Below are positions 1 to 6,183 of a stretch of DNA of 9,032 nucleotides, piece after piece. Below the pieces are notes generated by a model, which saw only the letters and a list, made by a program, of their open reading frames with translations, ran no database searches and was not told the DNA's origin. The position numbers and the translations under genes were made by a program. The stretch covers positions 1 through 9,032 of the forward strand of contig SXKQ01000180.1 in NCBI GenBank assembly GCA_005778045.1, in the 5' to 3' direction. The stretch is from Planctomycetia bacterium (lineage in GTDB: Bacteria > Planctomycetota > UBA1135 > GCA-002686595). The stretch's first letter is position 1; every line of letters starts with the position of its first letter.

Positions 1-255
1 CATCGTGTCGTAGATCGCGAGACCGGCGGTCACCGAGCCACCCGGGCTGTTGATGTAGATGTTGATGTCCTGACTCTTGTTCGCCTTGTCGAGGAACAGG
101 AGCTGGGCCATCACCGAGTTGGCGACGTTGTCGTCGATCGCGGTGCCGATGAAGATGATCCGGTCCTCGAGCAGGCGCGAGTAGATGTCGTACGTGCGCT
201 CGCCGCGGCCGGTTTTCTCGATGACGTAGGGAACGTAGTAGTTGGAGGCGCTCAT
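1..255 (-). CDS. clpP: ATP-dependent Clp protease proteolytic subunit ClpP, N-terminal part (cut by window edge)
   Basis: Serine peptidase subunit that forms the tetradecameric ClpP chamber and degrades proteins fed to it by a Clp ATPase (ClpX or ClpA/C) in the cytoplasm. I translated the first 85 codons, which start [20 protein letters not shown] and run on to a [19 protein letters not shown] segment. The early YVPYVIE stretch, the [15 protein letters not shown] core strand and the SPGGSVTAG oxyanion-hole loop are all typical of ClpP. The catalytic Ser, His and Asp lie beyond the left edge, so activity cannot be judged. The ATG at 253-255 gives the expected N-terminus, with no propeptide or signal. 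No Shine-Dalgarno sequence precedes it. It lies downstream of tig on the same strand, the common tig-clpP(-clpX) order, but 189 bp and a hairpin separate the two, so it may have its own promoter. Identity is very secure. Confidence 0.96.
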   Translation of the reverse strand, partial: MSASNYYVPYVIEKTGRGERTYDIYSRLLEDRIIFIGTAIDDNVANSVMAQLLFLDKANKSQDINIYINSPGGSVTAGLAIYDTM

Positions 256-282
256 GGTCTTGTGTGGCTTGTCGGGCCTTGG

Positions 283-311
283 GGAATAAGGCTTGAGCGG
301 GCCGGGATCAA
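283..311 (-). promoter_or_regulatory. Weak candidate sigma70-type promoter for clpP
   Basis: Reading the minus strand, TTGATC (311-306) is followed after 17 bp by TATTCC (288-283), about 27 bp before the clpP start. The -35 shares TTGA with consensus, but the -10 matches at only three positions. The support is its placement in the tig-clpP gap and its local AT enrichment. This is inference from motif resemblance only. Confidence 0.22.
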
Positions 312-390
312 GGACCCGCGCGAGCCGAACCCACAGCGCAACCTGCCCGGAATCGGGAAGGGCGACATCCGCAGGACCGCAACGGCGCGC

Positions 391-421
391 GGCCCGGCCA
401 GCCCGCGAGGGCGACCGGGCC
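391..421 (-). terminator. Strong two-part hairpin between tig and clpP
   Basis: The 7-bp arms GGCCCGG (391-397) and CCGGGCC (415-421) enclose a second stem GCCC/GGGC (401-404 / 409-412) around a 4-nt loop. The structure starts 24 bp past the tig stop codon. No T-tract follows on the minus strand, so it is not a classical intrinsic terminator. It could be a non-canonical terminator, an attenuator that lowers clpP expression relative to tig, or an RNA-stability or processing hairpin. The pairing is directly visible; the role is inferred. Confidence 0.4.
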
Positions 422-444
422 GCTCCAGTCCACGCCGGCCGGGC

Positions 445-1728
445 TCAGACCTTGGGGGCGACGAGTTTGGCGTTCTCGCGCAGGAAGGCGCGGATCTTGC
501 GCTCTAGGATCTCCATGGCGAGCTGCTGGAACAGATTCTGCTGCTGGTAGAAGTCGCGCACTTCCTCGAATGAGGTGCGGTTGCGGCTGGCGATGCCGCG
601 CATCTCGCCGACCAGCTCCTGCTCGCTGACCTGGATCTTCTCGGCCTCGGCGATGCGCTCGACGAGGAAATAGGCCTTGGCGCTCTTTTCCGCGTCCGTG
701 CGGGCTTGGTTCTCGATCGCCGCGGCCTCGCGCTCGATCTCGTCGGCAGCCTTGCTTTGGCCGGCGAGCTCGTTCTTGAGCTGGGCCAGGCGACCCTTGA
801 CCTGCTCGTCGACCATCGACGGCGGCAGGTCCATGGTGTGAGCGGCGAGGACCTGCTCGAGCAGGGCGGTCTCGACGCGCTGGTCCTCGAGCTGGCGGTT
901 GGCTTGCTCGAGGCCGTCCTCGGCGCGCTTCTTCAACTCGGCCTCGTCGGCGGCGCCGATGATCTTCATCAGTTCCTCGCGGCTCGGCAGCACGACGCGG
1001 AAGGCGTTCTTCACGTCGACCGTGCAGTTGCCCCGCTTGCCGCGCGCTGCCTCGACCTCGAAGTCGGCGGGGAACTCGAGCTCGACTTCGGCCGACTCGC
1101 CGTCCTTCTTGCCCGTCATCGCGGCCTTGAAGGCGGCCGCGTCGACGCCCGGCAGGGTCGAGGAGGGGGAGATGCGCAGGCCGTCGCGCAGCCAGACCTG
1201 CTCGCCGTCGTGGCGCAGGGTCACGCGGCACAGCGCCATGCCGTCCTCCGGCAGGCCGTCGTCACCGGCGGGCTCGGGGTGGGCCTGGTTCTTGCGGGCC
1301 TGCTCGATCGCGGCCTCGACCTCCGCGTCGACGACCGGCGGGAGCGAAGACTCGAGCTCGAGCCCCTTGTAAGTGCCGAGCGTGAACTCAGGGCGCAGGG
1401 AAAACTCGAACGTGTGGGCGAAGTCCACGCCCGCGAGCGCCTCGCCGAAGTCCACCGAGGGGTTCGCGAGGGGGCGCAGCTGGTGCTCGTCGATGGCGCG
1501 CGAGTAAGCCTGGTTGACGAAGCGCATGGCCACTTCATGGCGCACTTCCTTGCCCTGCATGCGGTTGACGACATCCGGCGGCACGTGGCCGGGGCGGAAG
1601 CCCTTGATGCGCATGCGGCGCCCGACGTCCTTGAGAGCCTTCTGGTACTCGGCTTCGAACTCGCTCGCGGGGACCGAGAAGGAGACCTTGGCTTGGCAGG
1701 GTGCGGGGCGTTCGACGGTAAGCTGCAC
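445..1728 (-). CDS. tig: Trigger factor, ribosome-associated chaperone
   Basis: Cytoplasmic chaperone that docks at the ribosomal exit tunnel and shields nascent chains. Its 427 residues are close to the 432 of E. coli trigger factor. The N-terminal ribosome-binding domain covers about residues 1-120 and carries the signature loop as GFRPGHVP (43-50), with His in place of the usual Lys. A FKBP-like segment spans about 160-248, and a long helical C-terminal chaperone domain about 250-427. The FKBP segment keeps the length and the 'GKKDGESAEVELEFPADF' strand pattern, but lacks the usual 'DF.G' and 'PGFE' aromatic positions, so prolyl isomerase activity is probably weak or absent (inference). 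The start is a GTG at 1726-1728, chosen because the N-terminal beta-strand begins right there; only a weak AGG lies upstream. It is divergent from the GNAT gene and is followed by clpP. Confidence 0.95.
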   Translation of the reverse strand: MQLTVERPAPCQAKVSFSVPASEFEAEYQKALKDVGRRMRIKGFRPGHVPPDVVNRMQGKEVRHEVAMRFVNQAYSRAIDEHQLRPLANPSVDFGEALAGVDFAHTFEFSLRPEFTLGTYKGLELESSLPPVVDAEVEAAIEQARKNQAHPEPAGDDGLPEDGMALCRVTLRHDGEQVWLRDGLRISPSSTLPGVDAAAFKAAMTGKKDGESAEVELEFPADFEVEAARGKRGNCTVDVKNAFRVVLPSREELMKIIGAADEAELKKRAEDGLEQANRQLEDQRVETALLEQVLAAHTMDLPPSMVDEQVKGRLAQLKNELAGQSKAADEIEREAAAIENQARTDAEKSAKAYFLVERIAEAEKIQVSEQELVGEMRGIASRNRTSFEEVRDFYQQQNLFQQLAMEILERKIRAFLRENAKLVAPKV

Positions 1729-1776
1729 GGCGGGACCTGAAGGGTGGGAGTCCGGGGGCGGAAAACGCGGGCGAAT

Positions 1777-1806
1777 AATCTAGCGGTGGGGTGCCACGGG
1801 CGTCCA
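1777..1806 (-). promoter_or_regulatory. tig: Candidate sigma70-type promoter for tig
   Basis: On the minus strand, TGGACG (1806-1801; four of six match TTGACA) is separated by 18 bp from TAGATT (1782-1777; four of six match TATAAT), roughly 50 bp before the GTG start. It sits in the only AT-rich patch of the divergent tig/GNAT spacer. No comparable element was found for the GNAT gene on the other strand. The motifs are visible; promoter function is inferred. Confidence 0.35.
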
Positions 1807-1896
1807 TCGGGGCCCCGGTGGTTCTGGGGAAGCAGGGCAGGGAAGGCGGATGCGGGGCTGTTCCCGCGGCCGTCGCGGCCTATCCTCGCCCTCGTC

Positions 1897-2367
1897 ATGA
1901 AGCTGCAGTTGCGCCACGTCACGTCCCTCGAAGAGGCCCTGTCCGCGAGCGGGCTGCTCGACGCCTCGGCCGAAGAGTTCCACGCCCAGTGCTCGGACTC
2001 GCCCTATCCCGCAGGTGCGGCCGAGCGCTGCCTGCGCCAGCACTTCGCCGCCAGCGAGTGCGTGCTCGTGGTGGTCGAGGAGGCGGGCCAAGTTCCCGGC
2101 TCGCGCGTCTGGGGCCTGTGCCTCACGGGCCCCTTCACCGACCCCCTGCTCGGCACGACCCAGCCGATGGTGCTCGTGCTGCACGTCGATGCCTCCCTGC
2201 GCCACCGCGGCGTCGCCCGCGAGCTCATCGCGCATGCCGGCGGCCTGCTCTTCGCGCGCGGCCACGCCACGCTCGCCGCCCGCGCGGGCCACAACGACGA
2301 CGCCCTGATCTCCATGGGCGAGCGTTGGGGCTTCGTCCGCAGCTGGGAGCTCATGGTGCGCGAGTGA
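1897..2367 (+). CDS. GNAT-family N-acetyltransferase, substrate unknown
   Basis: A 156-residue protein with the Gcn5-related acetyltransferase layout, expected to move an acetyl group from acetyl-CoA to an amine. Strand beta-4 plus motif A is visible as MVLVLHVDASLRHRGVAREL (91-110). Within it, R102-x-x-G-x-A107 is the acetyl-CoA pyrophosphate loop (Q/R-x-x-G-x-G/A). A motif-B-like tail follows: HNDDALISMGERWGF (132-146), which resembles the usual 'N..A...Y...GF' ending. I chose the ATG at 1897 over an upstream in-frame ATG at 1744 because the extra 51 residues are Arg/Gly-rich, low in structure and cross the tig promoter region. No Shine-Dalgarno sequence is present. The gene is monocistronic: divergent from tig and convergent, 18 bp apart, with the GT90 gene. 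The family is fairly secure; the substrate cannot be told. Confidence 0.8.
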   Translation: MKLQLRHVTSLEEALSASGLLDASAEEFHAQCSDSPYPAGAAERCLRQHFAASECVLVVVEEAGQVPGSRVWGLCLTGPFTDPLLGTTQPMVLVLHVDASLRHRGVARELIAHAGGLLFARGHATLAARAGHNDDALISMGERWGFVRSWELMVRE

Positions 2368-2373
2368 ACGCGC
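2358..2373. other. Short GC hairpin around the GNAT stop codon
   Basis: GCGCG (2358-2362) and CGCGC (2369-2373) pair across a 6-nt loop, AGTGAA, that contains the GNAT TGA stop. It lies at the 18-bp junction between two convergent genes, so it might help end transcription in either direction. There is no T-tract. Alternating GC arms this short can arise by chance in such GC-rich DNA. Confidence 0.22.
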
Positions 2374-2385
2374 GGGGGTTCTGGG

Positions 2386-3354
2386 TCAGCGCAGCTGGCC
2401 CGAGGCCTCGAAGTAACGCTGCAGCACGAGCAGGGCGAGCAGGTCCTCGCGCTCGTGGTCGTCGAACTGCCGGCACCAAGCCTGCGCGGCGGCGAGGATG
2501 CGCTGCGCGCCGGCGGGGTCGTCGTTCCAGCGTTCGATCGTCGCGCCGAGGTCGGAGAGGTCAGGTGCGAGTTCAACGTAGTGCACGCCGGGCTGGAGGC
2601 GCCCTTCCATGAACCACGTCTCCTTAGTCGGGCGCGGCATCAGGCACAGGGAGTTGGAGGAGAGGATCCACTTCAGGTTCGTGGCCACGTCGTTGCCCTC
2701 GATCGAGAGCACGAAGCGGTGGTGCAGCTGTTCGGCGATGGGGAGCCGCGGCCGCCGCAGGTGCGCGGTCTGCGGGCGCTCGTCCGTCGCACCGAGCTCG
2801 CAGCGCGCGTCGCGTTGCCAGTCCTCGAGCAGCTTCACCCTTGCGGGATTGCGCGAGTTGCCGCGCCACACGGCTGTCGCGCGCTTTGCGCGCCACGGGA
2901 TCTCGTCGTCGACGTGGACGTAGTGGCGCACTCGGTTGAGCTTGAGCAGCACCGAGGTGCGCTCGGACTCTCCGATGCATCGTGCCTTGACGAGGGTCGG
3001 GCGCGGCGGGGGATCCGTGCGATCTCCGAAGAAGCGCTCGACACGCCGGCCGCTCGGCATGCGACGCAGGAGTCGCGCGAGGTCGAACCAGTAGTTGCGC
3101 TGCCGTCTCAGCGCCCAGAGCGGCAAGGAGTCGGCCTGCGGCCCGAGCTCGAAGGTGCCCTCGAAGCGAAAGTAGTAGCCGACGCGCTCCTCGAGTTCCT
3201 GCGCGGGCAGTTCGCGGGCGCGCGCGAGCAAGTCTTGACCGCGGCGCTCGAGCCACGCTCGCGGCTGGCACAGCTCGAGCAGGTTGTGCGCGAAGTAGAG
3301 CAGCCGCGAGGGCTTGTGGACGCGGATCGGGCGTGCGTCGAACGGCGCGCTCAC
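2386..3354 (-). CDS. Glycosyltransferase, GT90/CAP10-like (LPS or surface-glycan type)
   Basis: A 322-residue protein with the hallmarks of the Glyco_transf_90 (CAP10) family, which transfers sugars such as xylose, glucose or mannose to glycans. AVWRGNSRNPARVKLL (161-176) matches the family's 'W RGS....R..L' element. The stretch FVLSIEGNDVATNLKWIL (214-231) followed by SNSLCLMP (233-240) matches the conserved 'LeGng.s..l...l.snSl' core. ETWFMEGRLQPGVHYVEL (245-262) matches the 'Eff...L.P..hYv' tail. No signal peptide or membrane segment is evident, so it is probably cytoplasmic or peripheral. The start is the GTG at 3352-3354, which overlaps the upstream gene's TGA as GTGA; the frame stays open far upstream, but only against the GT2 coding sequence. 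The overlap implies translational coupling. Donor and acceptor are unknown. Confidence 0.78.
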   Translation of the reverse strand: MSAPFDARPIRVHKPSRLLYFAHNLLELCQPRAWLERRGQDLLARARELPAQELEERVGYYFRFEGTFELGPQADSLPLWALRRQRNYWFDLARLLRRMPSGRRVERFFGDRTDPPPRPTLVKARCIGESERTSVLLKLNRVRHYVHVDDEIPWRAKRATAVWRGNSRNPARVKLLEDWQRDARCELGATDERPQTAHLRRPRLPIAEQLHHRFVLSIEGNDVATNLKWILSSNSLCLMPRPTKETWFMEGRLQPGVHYVELAPDLSDLGATIERWNDDPAGAQRILAAAQAWCRQFDDHEREDLLALLVLQRYFEASGQLR

Positions 3355-4154
3355 GACGTCCGCACGAGACCTTGGGTGCAGCGCACGCGCGTCGCGCGCT
3401 CTTCTTCCGCCACGCGACGCTGGATGGCGTCCGAGTTGGGACGCACGAGGTGGTGCAGGTGGTAGACGACCGCGCGCTGGATCAGTGCCGCGTAGCAGAA
3501 GCCGCCGCGCACGAGCCGCAGGTCGATGTCGCGGTCCCCGCGTCGCCCCGGCAACTCCTCGTCCCAGCCGTTGACGGCCTCGAAGGTTCGGCGCGAGAGC
3601 GAGAAGTTGACGCCCATCAGCTTGCGCGGTCGCGGGTGCAGGGCATGGGCCAGCCAGCGCGGCAGGCGCAGGCCGAGTCCCATGCGCTCGTTTTCCGAGA
3701 ACAGCCCGCCGAGCAGCGCCGGGCCGAACAGGCGCTCGAGCTCGCCGGACTGCACCATGTCCAGATCCACGCGCGGGCTGAGAGTGGGTCCGATCTTGAC
3801 CCGCCGTCCGCACAGCACGTCGCCACGGCCGGAGTCTAGCAGGTGGTCGCGCACGAACTCGCGGTGGGGGATCGAGTCGCCGTCGAGGAAGATCAGCCAC
3901 TCCCCGCTCGAGCGCCGCACGGTCTCGTTGGAGACGGCCCACTTGCGCAAGCCGCGATCCTCGTGCCACACGTGCTCGCTGCGGCAGCCCGCGGGAGGCT
4001 TCCAGCCGCGCACGACCTCGGCCGTCGCCGGGCCCGAGCCATCGTCCGCGACGAGCACCTCGTCGGGGACGTGCGTCTGCCGCGCGAGGGCCGCGAGCAC
4101 GAGGGCGAGCCGCTCGGGCTCGTTGTAGGTGGAGACGACGACGCTGACGCGCAT
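3351..4154 (-). CDS. Family 2 glycosyltransferase (GT-A fold)
   Basis: A 267-residue GT2 enzyme that should transfer a sugar from a nucleotide-sugar donor with a divalent metal. It opens with MRVSVVVSTYNEPERL, the classic first strand. It then shows VLVADDGSG (33-41, nucleotide binding), FLDGDSIPH (89-97, with D91-G-D93 as the metal-binding DXD), GVNFSLSRRTFEAVNGWDEE (181-200) and GDRDIDL (206-212). The last two resemble the C-terminal acceptor/base region of the Glyco_transf_7C type ('GG.de.f.GED.dl'). No membrane helix is seen, unlike processive GT2 enzymes. The ATG at 4152-4154 puts the first beta-strand at residue 2; only a weak GAGAG lies upstream. It is the first gene of a two-gene operon with the GT90 gene, to which it is coupled by a 4-bp overlap, so the two probably add successive sugars to one glycan (inference). 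Confidence 0.9.
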   Translation of the reverse strand: MRVSVVVSTYNEPERLALVLAALARQTHVPDEVLVADDGSGPATAEVVRGWKPPAGCRSEHVWHEDRGLRKWAVSNETVRRSSGEWLIFLDGDSIPHREFVRDHLLDSGRGDVLCGRRVKIGPTLSPRVDLDMVQSGELERLFGPALLGGLFSENERMGLGLRLPRWLAHALHPRPRKLMGVNFSLSRRTFEAVNGWDEELPGRRGDRDIDLRLVRGGFCYAALIQRAVVYHLHHLVRPNSDAIQRRVAEEERATRVRCTQGLVRTS

Positions 4155-4169
4155 GGCTCTCGGGGTACG

Positions 4170-4197
4170 ATGGTAGGAGGCGCGCAGGCCGCTACAA
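4170..4197 (-). promoter_or_regulatory. Weak candidate promoter for the glycosyltransferase operon
   Basis: On the minus strand, TTGTAG (4197-4192), a 16-bp spacer and TACCAT (4175-4170) lie just upstream of the GT2 start, implying a leader of around 10 nt. The -35 matches three and the -10 four of six consensus bases. It is the best pairing I found in this spacer, but it is weak. Confidence 0.25.
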
Positions 4198-4239
4198 GGT
4201 ACCCCGGCGGTCTTGGGCACGTCGGTTGGCCGCTGGCTC

Positions 4240-4269
4240 GGAACCGGGACGCTCTCGGCGGGTTAGATT
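4240..4269 (+). promoter_or_regulatory. Candidate ECF-sigma-type promoter, nearly leaderless, for the redoxin/haem/copper gene
   Basis: GGAAC (4240-4244), a 16-bp spacer and GGTT (4261-4264) resemble the group-IV (ECF) sigma promoter pattern GGAAC-N16/17-(C)GTT. A sigma70-like TAGATT overlaps it at 4264-4269 but has no good -35. Either element would start transcription within a few bases of the ATG at 4278, giving a leaderless or nearly leaderless mRNA. An in-frame TAA at 4269-4271 rules out an earlier start codon. The motif match is seen; ECF control is inference. Confidence 0.35.
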
Positions 4270-4277
4270 AAGCCACC

Positions 4278-6152
4278 ATGCTGCTGCCCCTCGCGCTCGC
4301 TCTCTCACTCGCGGCCCCCTCGCCCCGCCCGCAGGATGCAAGTACGCCCGTGCCGGCGGCCGCGGAGACGAAGTGGGCGCCGCAGGTGCTCAAGCCTTCC
4401 GAACATGGGGTCGGGCGCCGAGTGGCCTTGCCGCGCTCGGGCGGGCTCTCTGGCGCCGCACTGCCCGTGGCGAAGCCGGGCGAGTTCACGGTCTACGCGC
4501 TCTCGAGCACGACCTGCCCGCTGAGCCAGAAGTACGTGCCCACGCTCGTCGAGCTCGCCGCGAGCGCCGGGGCGCGCGTGCACTTCGTGATCGTCGATCC
4601 GATCGCGACCGACGCGGCGGAGTCCGTACGCGAGCTCGCGCAGCGCTTCGGCGAGCACGCCTCCGTCGTGCACGACCGCGAGGGGATCCTCGCGCGCGCG
4701 CTCGGTGCGACGACCACCACCGACGTGATCGTGCTCGATGCGGCCAGCACGACCGTGTTCCACGGCGCCGTCGATGATCAGTACGGCGTCGGCTACGCGC
4801 TCGAGAAGCCGCGCCGCCGATTTCTCGCCGACGTGCTGCGGGCGCTGCTGTCGGACGAGCCGCTGCTCGTCGCGGCCACGGACGCGCCGGGATGCGAGCT
4901 CGAGCTCTCCGACGCCGATCCCGCGGCGAGCGAACTCACGTATCACGACCGCATCTCGCGCATCGTGCAGGCGAACTGCGTCGAGTGCCATCGCGCCGGT
5001 GGCGTGGCGCCGTTCTCGCTCGAGTCTCACGCCGACCTCGTCGCCCACGCGGGCATGGTGCGGCGCGTCGTGGAGAAGGGACAGATGCCGCCGTGGTTCG
5101 CTGCCGAGCCGGCGCGCGCGGAGGGCGAGCCGCCGACGACGCGCTGGGCCAACGAGCGCGCGCTGTCTGCCGCGGACAAGGCCGACCTGCTCGCGTGGCT
5201 CGCGAGCGGCAAGCCGGAGGGGAATCCGTCGCACGAGCCGCTGCCGCGCAGCTTCGCGGGCGAGTGGTCGATCCCCGCGCCCGATGCGGTGTTCGAGTTC
5301 GCGCAGCCCGAGTCGATTCCCGCGAGCGGAGTGGTGCCCTACCGCAATGTCGTGGTGGAGACGCGGCTCGAGGAGGATCGCTGGGTGCGCGCGATCGAAG
5401 TGCGTCCGGGCGACGCAGGTGTCGTGCACCACGTGCTCGTGCACCTCGTCGACGCGGAACTCGAGCGCGCGAACGAAGGCCGTCGCCGGCGGCGAGCCGA
5501 CGACGACATCGCGGCCGACGAGCGCCTTGGCTTCTGGGCGGCCTACGTGCCCGGACAGGGTTCTCTGTCCTATCCGCCGGGCTTCGCCAAGCTCTTGCCC
5601 AAGGGCGCCAAGTTGCGCTTCCAGATGCACTACACGCCCAATGGCACGGCGACGGAGGATCGCACGCGCATCGGAGTGGTGTTCGCGGACGAGCCGCCGC
5701 TGCACGAGGTGCGCACGATCGGCGTGGTCAATCCACGCATCCGCATCCCGCCCGGCGCAGCCAACCACGAGGAGAGCGCGACCTTCCCGATCCCGCTCGA
5801 CGCCGTGCTGCTTTCCTTCGTGCCGCACCTGCACGTGCGCGGCAAGGCGGCGCGCTACGAGCGCATCGCGCGCGACGGCTCGAGCTCGACCCTGCTCGAC
5901 GTGCCGCGCTACGACTTCAACTGGCAGCTGCTCTATCGCCTCGCCGAGCCGCTGACGCTGCGTTCCGGCGAGCAGCTGCGCTTCACCGCCTGGTACGACA
6001 ACAGCGCGGAGAATCCCGCCAATCCCGACCCGACCGCCACGGTGCGCTGGGGGCCGCAGACCTTCGACGAGATGCACCTGGGCTACGTCGAGTACTACCT
6101 GCCGTGGGTGCCCCCGGGCGCGAAGCTGCCCGTGCCCCGTCGCGGCCGCTAG
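4278..6152 (+). CDS. Exported redoxin / CxxCH haem / PHM-like copper monooxygenase fusion
   Basis: A 624-residue multidomain redox protein. A hydrophobic start (LLPLALALSLAA) without a charged n-region looks like a weak signal peptide. Residues about 66-195 form a redoxin/thioredoxin-like domain with a single active-site-like Cys (STTCPLS, C80) and no CxxC; its tail carries the typical VDDQYGVGYA (165-174). Next is a cytochrome-c-type motif, C234-V-E-C237-H238, with Met270 in GQMPPWF as a plausible axial ligand. Residues about 330-610 resemble copper type II monooxygenases: H384-H385, H451, H517-x-H519 and M599 match in order and near-spacing the five His and one Met that bind CuH and CuM in peptidylglycine monooxygenase. 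It should act outside the cytoplasm as an oxidase or hydroxylase; the substrate is unknown. There is no Shine-Dalgarno sequence. It is divergent from the glycosyltransferases and ends in TAG. Domain calls are strong; the reaction is inferred. Confidence 0.88.
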   Translation: MLLPLALALSLAAPSPRPQDASTPVPAAAETKWAPQVLKPSEHGVGRRVALPRSGGLSGAALPVAKPGEFTVYALSSTTCPLSQKYVPTLVELAASAGARVHFVIVDPIATDAAESVRELAQRFGEHASVVHDREGILARALGATTTTDVIVLDAASTTVFHGAVDDQYGVGYALEKPRRRFLADVLRALLSDEPLLVAATDAPGCELELSDADPAASELTYHDRISRIVQANCVECHRAGGVAPFSLESHADLVAHAGMVRRVVEKGQMPPWFAAEPARAEGEPPTTRWANERALSAADKADLLAWLASGKPEGNPSHEPLPRSFAGEWSIPAPDAVFEFAQPESIPASGVVPYRNVVVETRLEEDRWVRAIEVRPGDAGVVHHVLVHLVDAELERANEGRRRRRADDDIAADERLGFWAAYVPGQGSLSYPPGFAKLLPKGAKLRFQMHYTPNGTATEDRTRIGVVFADEPPLHEVRTIGVVNPRIRIPPGAANHEESATFPIPLDAVLLSFVPHLHVRGKAARYERIARDGSSSTLLDVPRYDFNWQLLYRLAEPLTLRSGEQLRFTAWYDNSAENPANPDPTATVRWGPQTFDEMHLGYVEYYLPWVPPGAKLPVPRRGR

Positions 6153-6183
6153 CGCGTCGAGGTCCGTCGGGCCGAGCCGCGCT
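6151..6183. terminator. Imperfect hairpin between two convergent genes
   Basis: AGCGCG (6151-6156) pairs with CGCGCT (6178-6183). Inside, GGTCC (6161-6165) pairs with GGGCC (6169-6173), including one G-T pair, around a 3-nt loop. The structure fills the 30-bp gap and touches both stop codons, the right position for a bidirectional terminator. Neither side has a T-tract. Pairing is visible; function is inferred. Confidence 0.35.

Noticed and set aside
706..1740. 344-codon open frame antisense to tig
   Set aside because: It is a frame shadow of the strongly recognisable tig gene. GC-rich DNA has few stops, and the translation has no family resemblance.
2386..3969. Longer, 527-residue version of the GT90 protein
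   Set aside because: The extra 205 residues lie within the GT2 coding region in another frame and are Arg/Pro/Ala-rich. The GTGA overlap gives a natural start at 3354.
4272..4280. GCCACCATG, a perfect Kozak-like context before the redox fusion gene
   Set aside because: The gene content and density are bacterial, with no sign of eukaryotic or vector DNA. A match this short is expected by chance in GC-rich sequence.
4305..6077. 590-codon open frame antisense to the redox fusion gene
   Set aside because: It mirrors a gene with clear domain motifs, and its translation is Arg/His/Val-rich low-complexity sequence typical of reverse-complement shadows.
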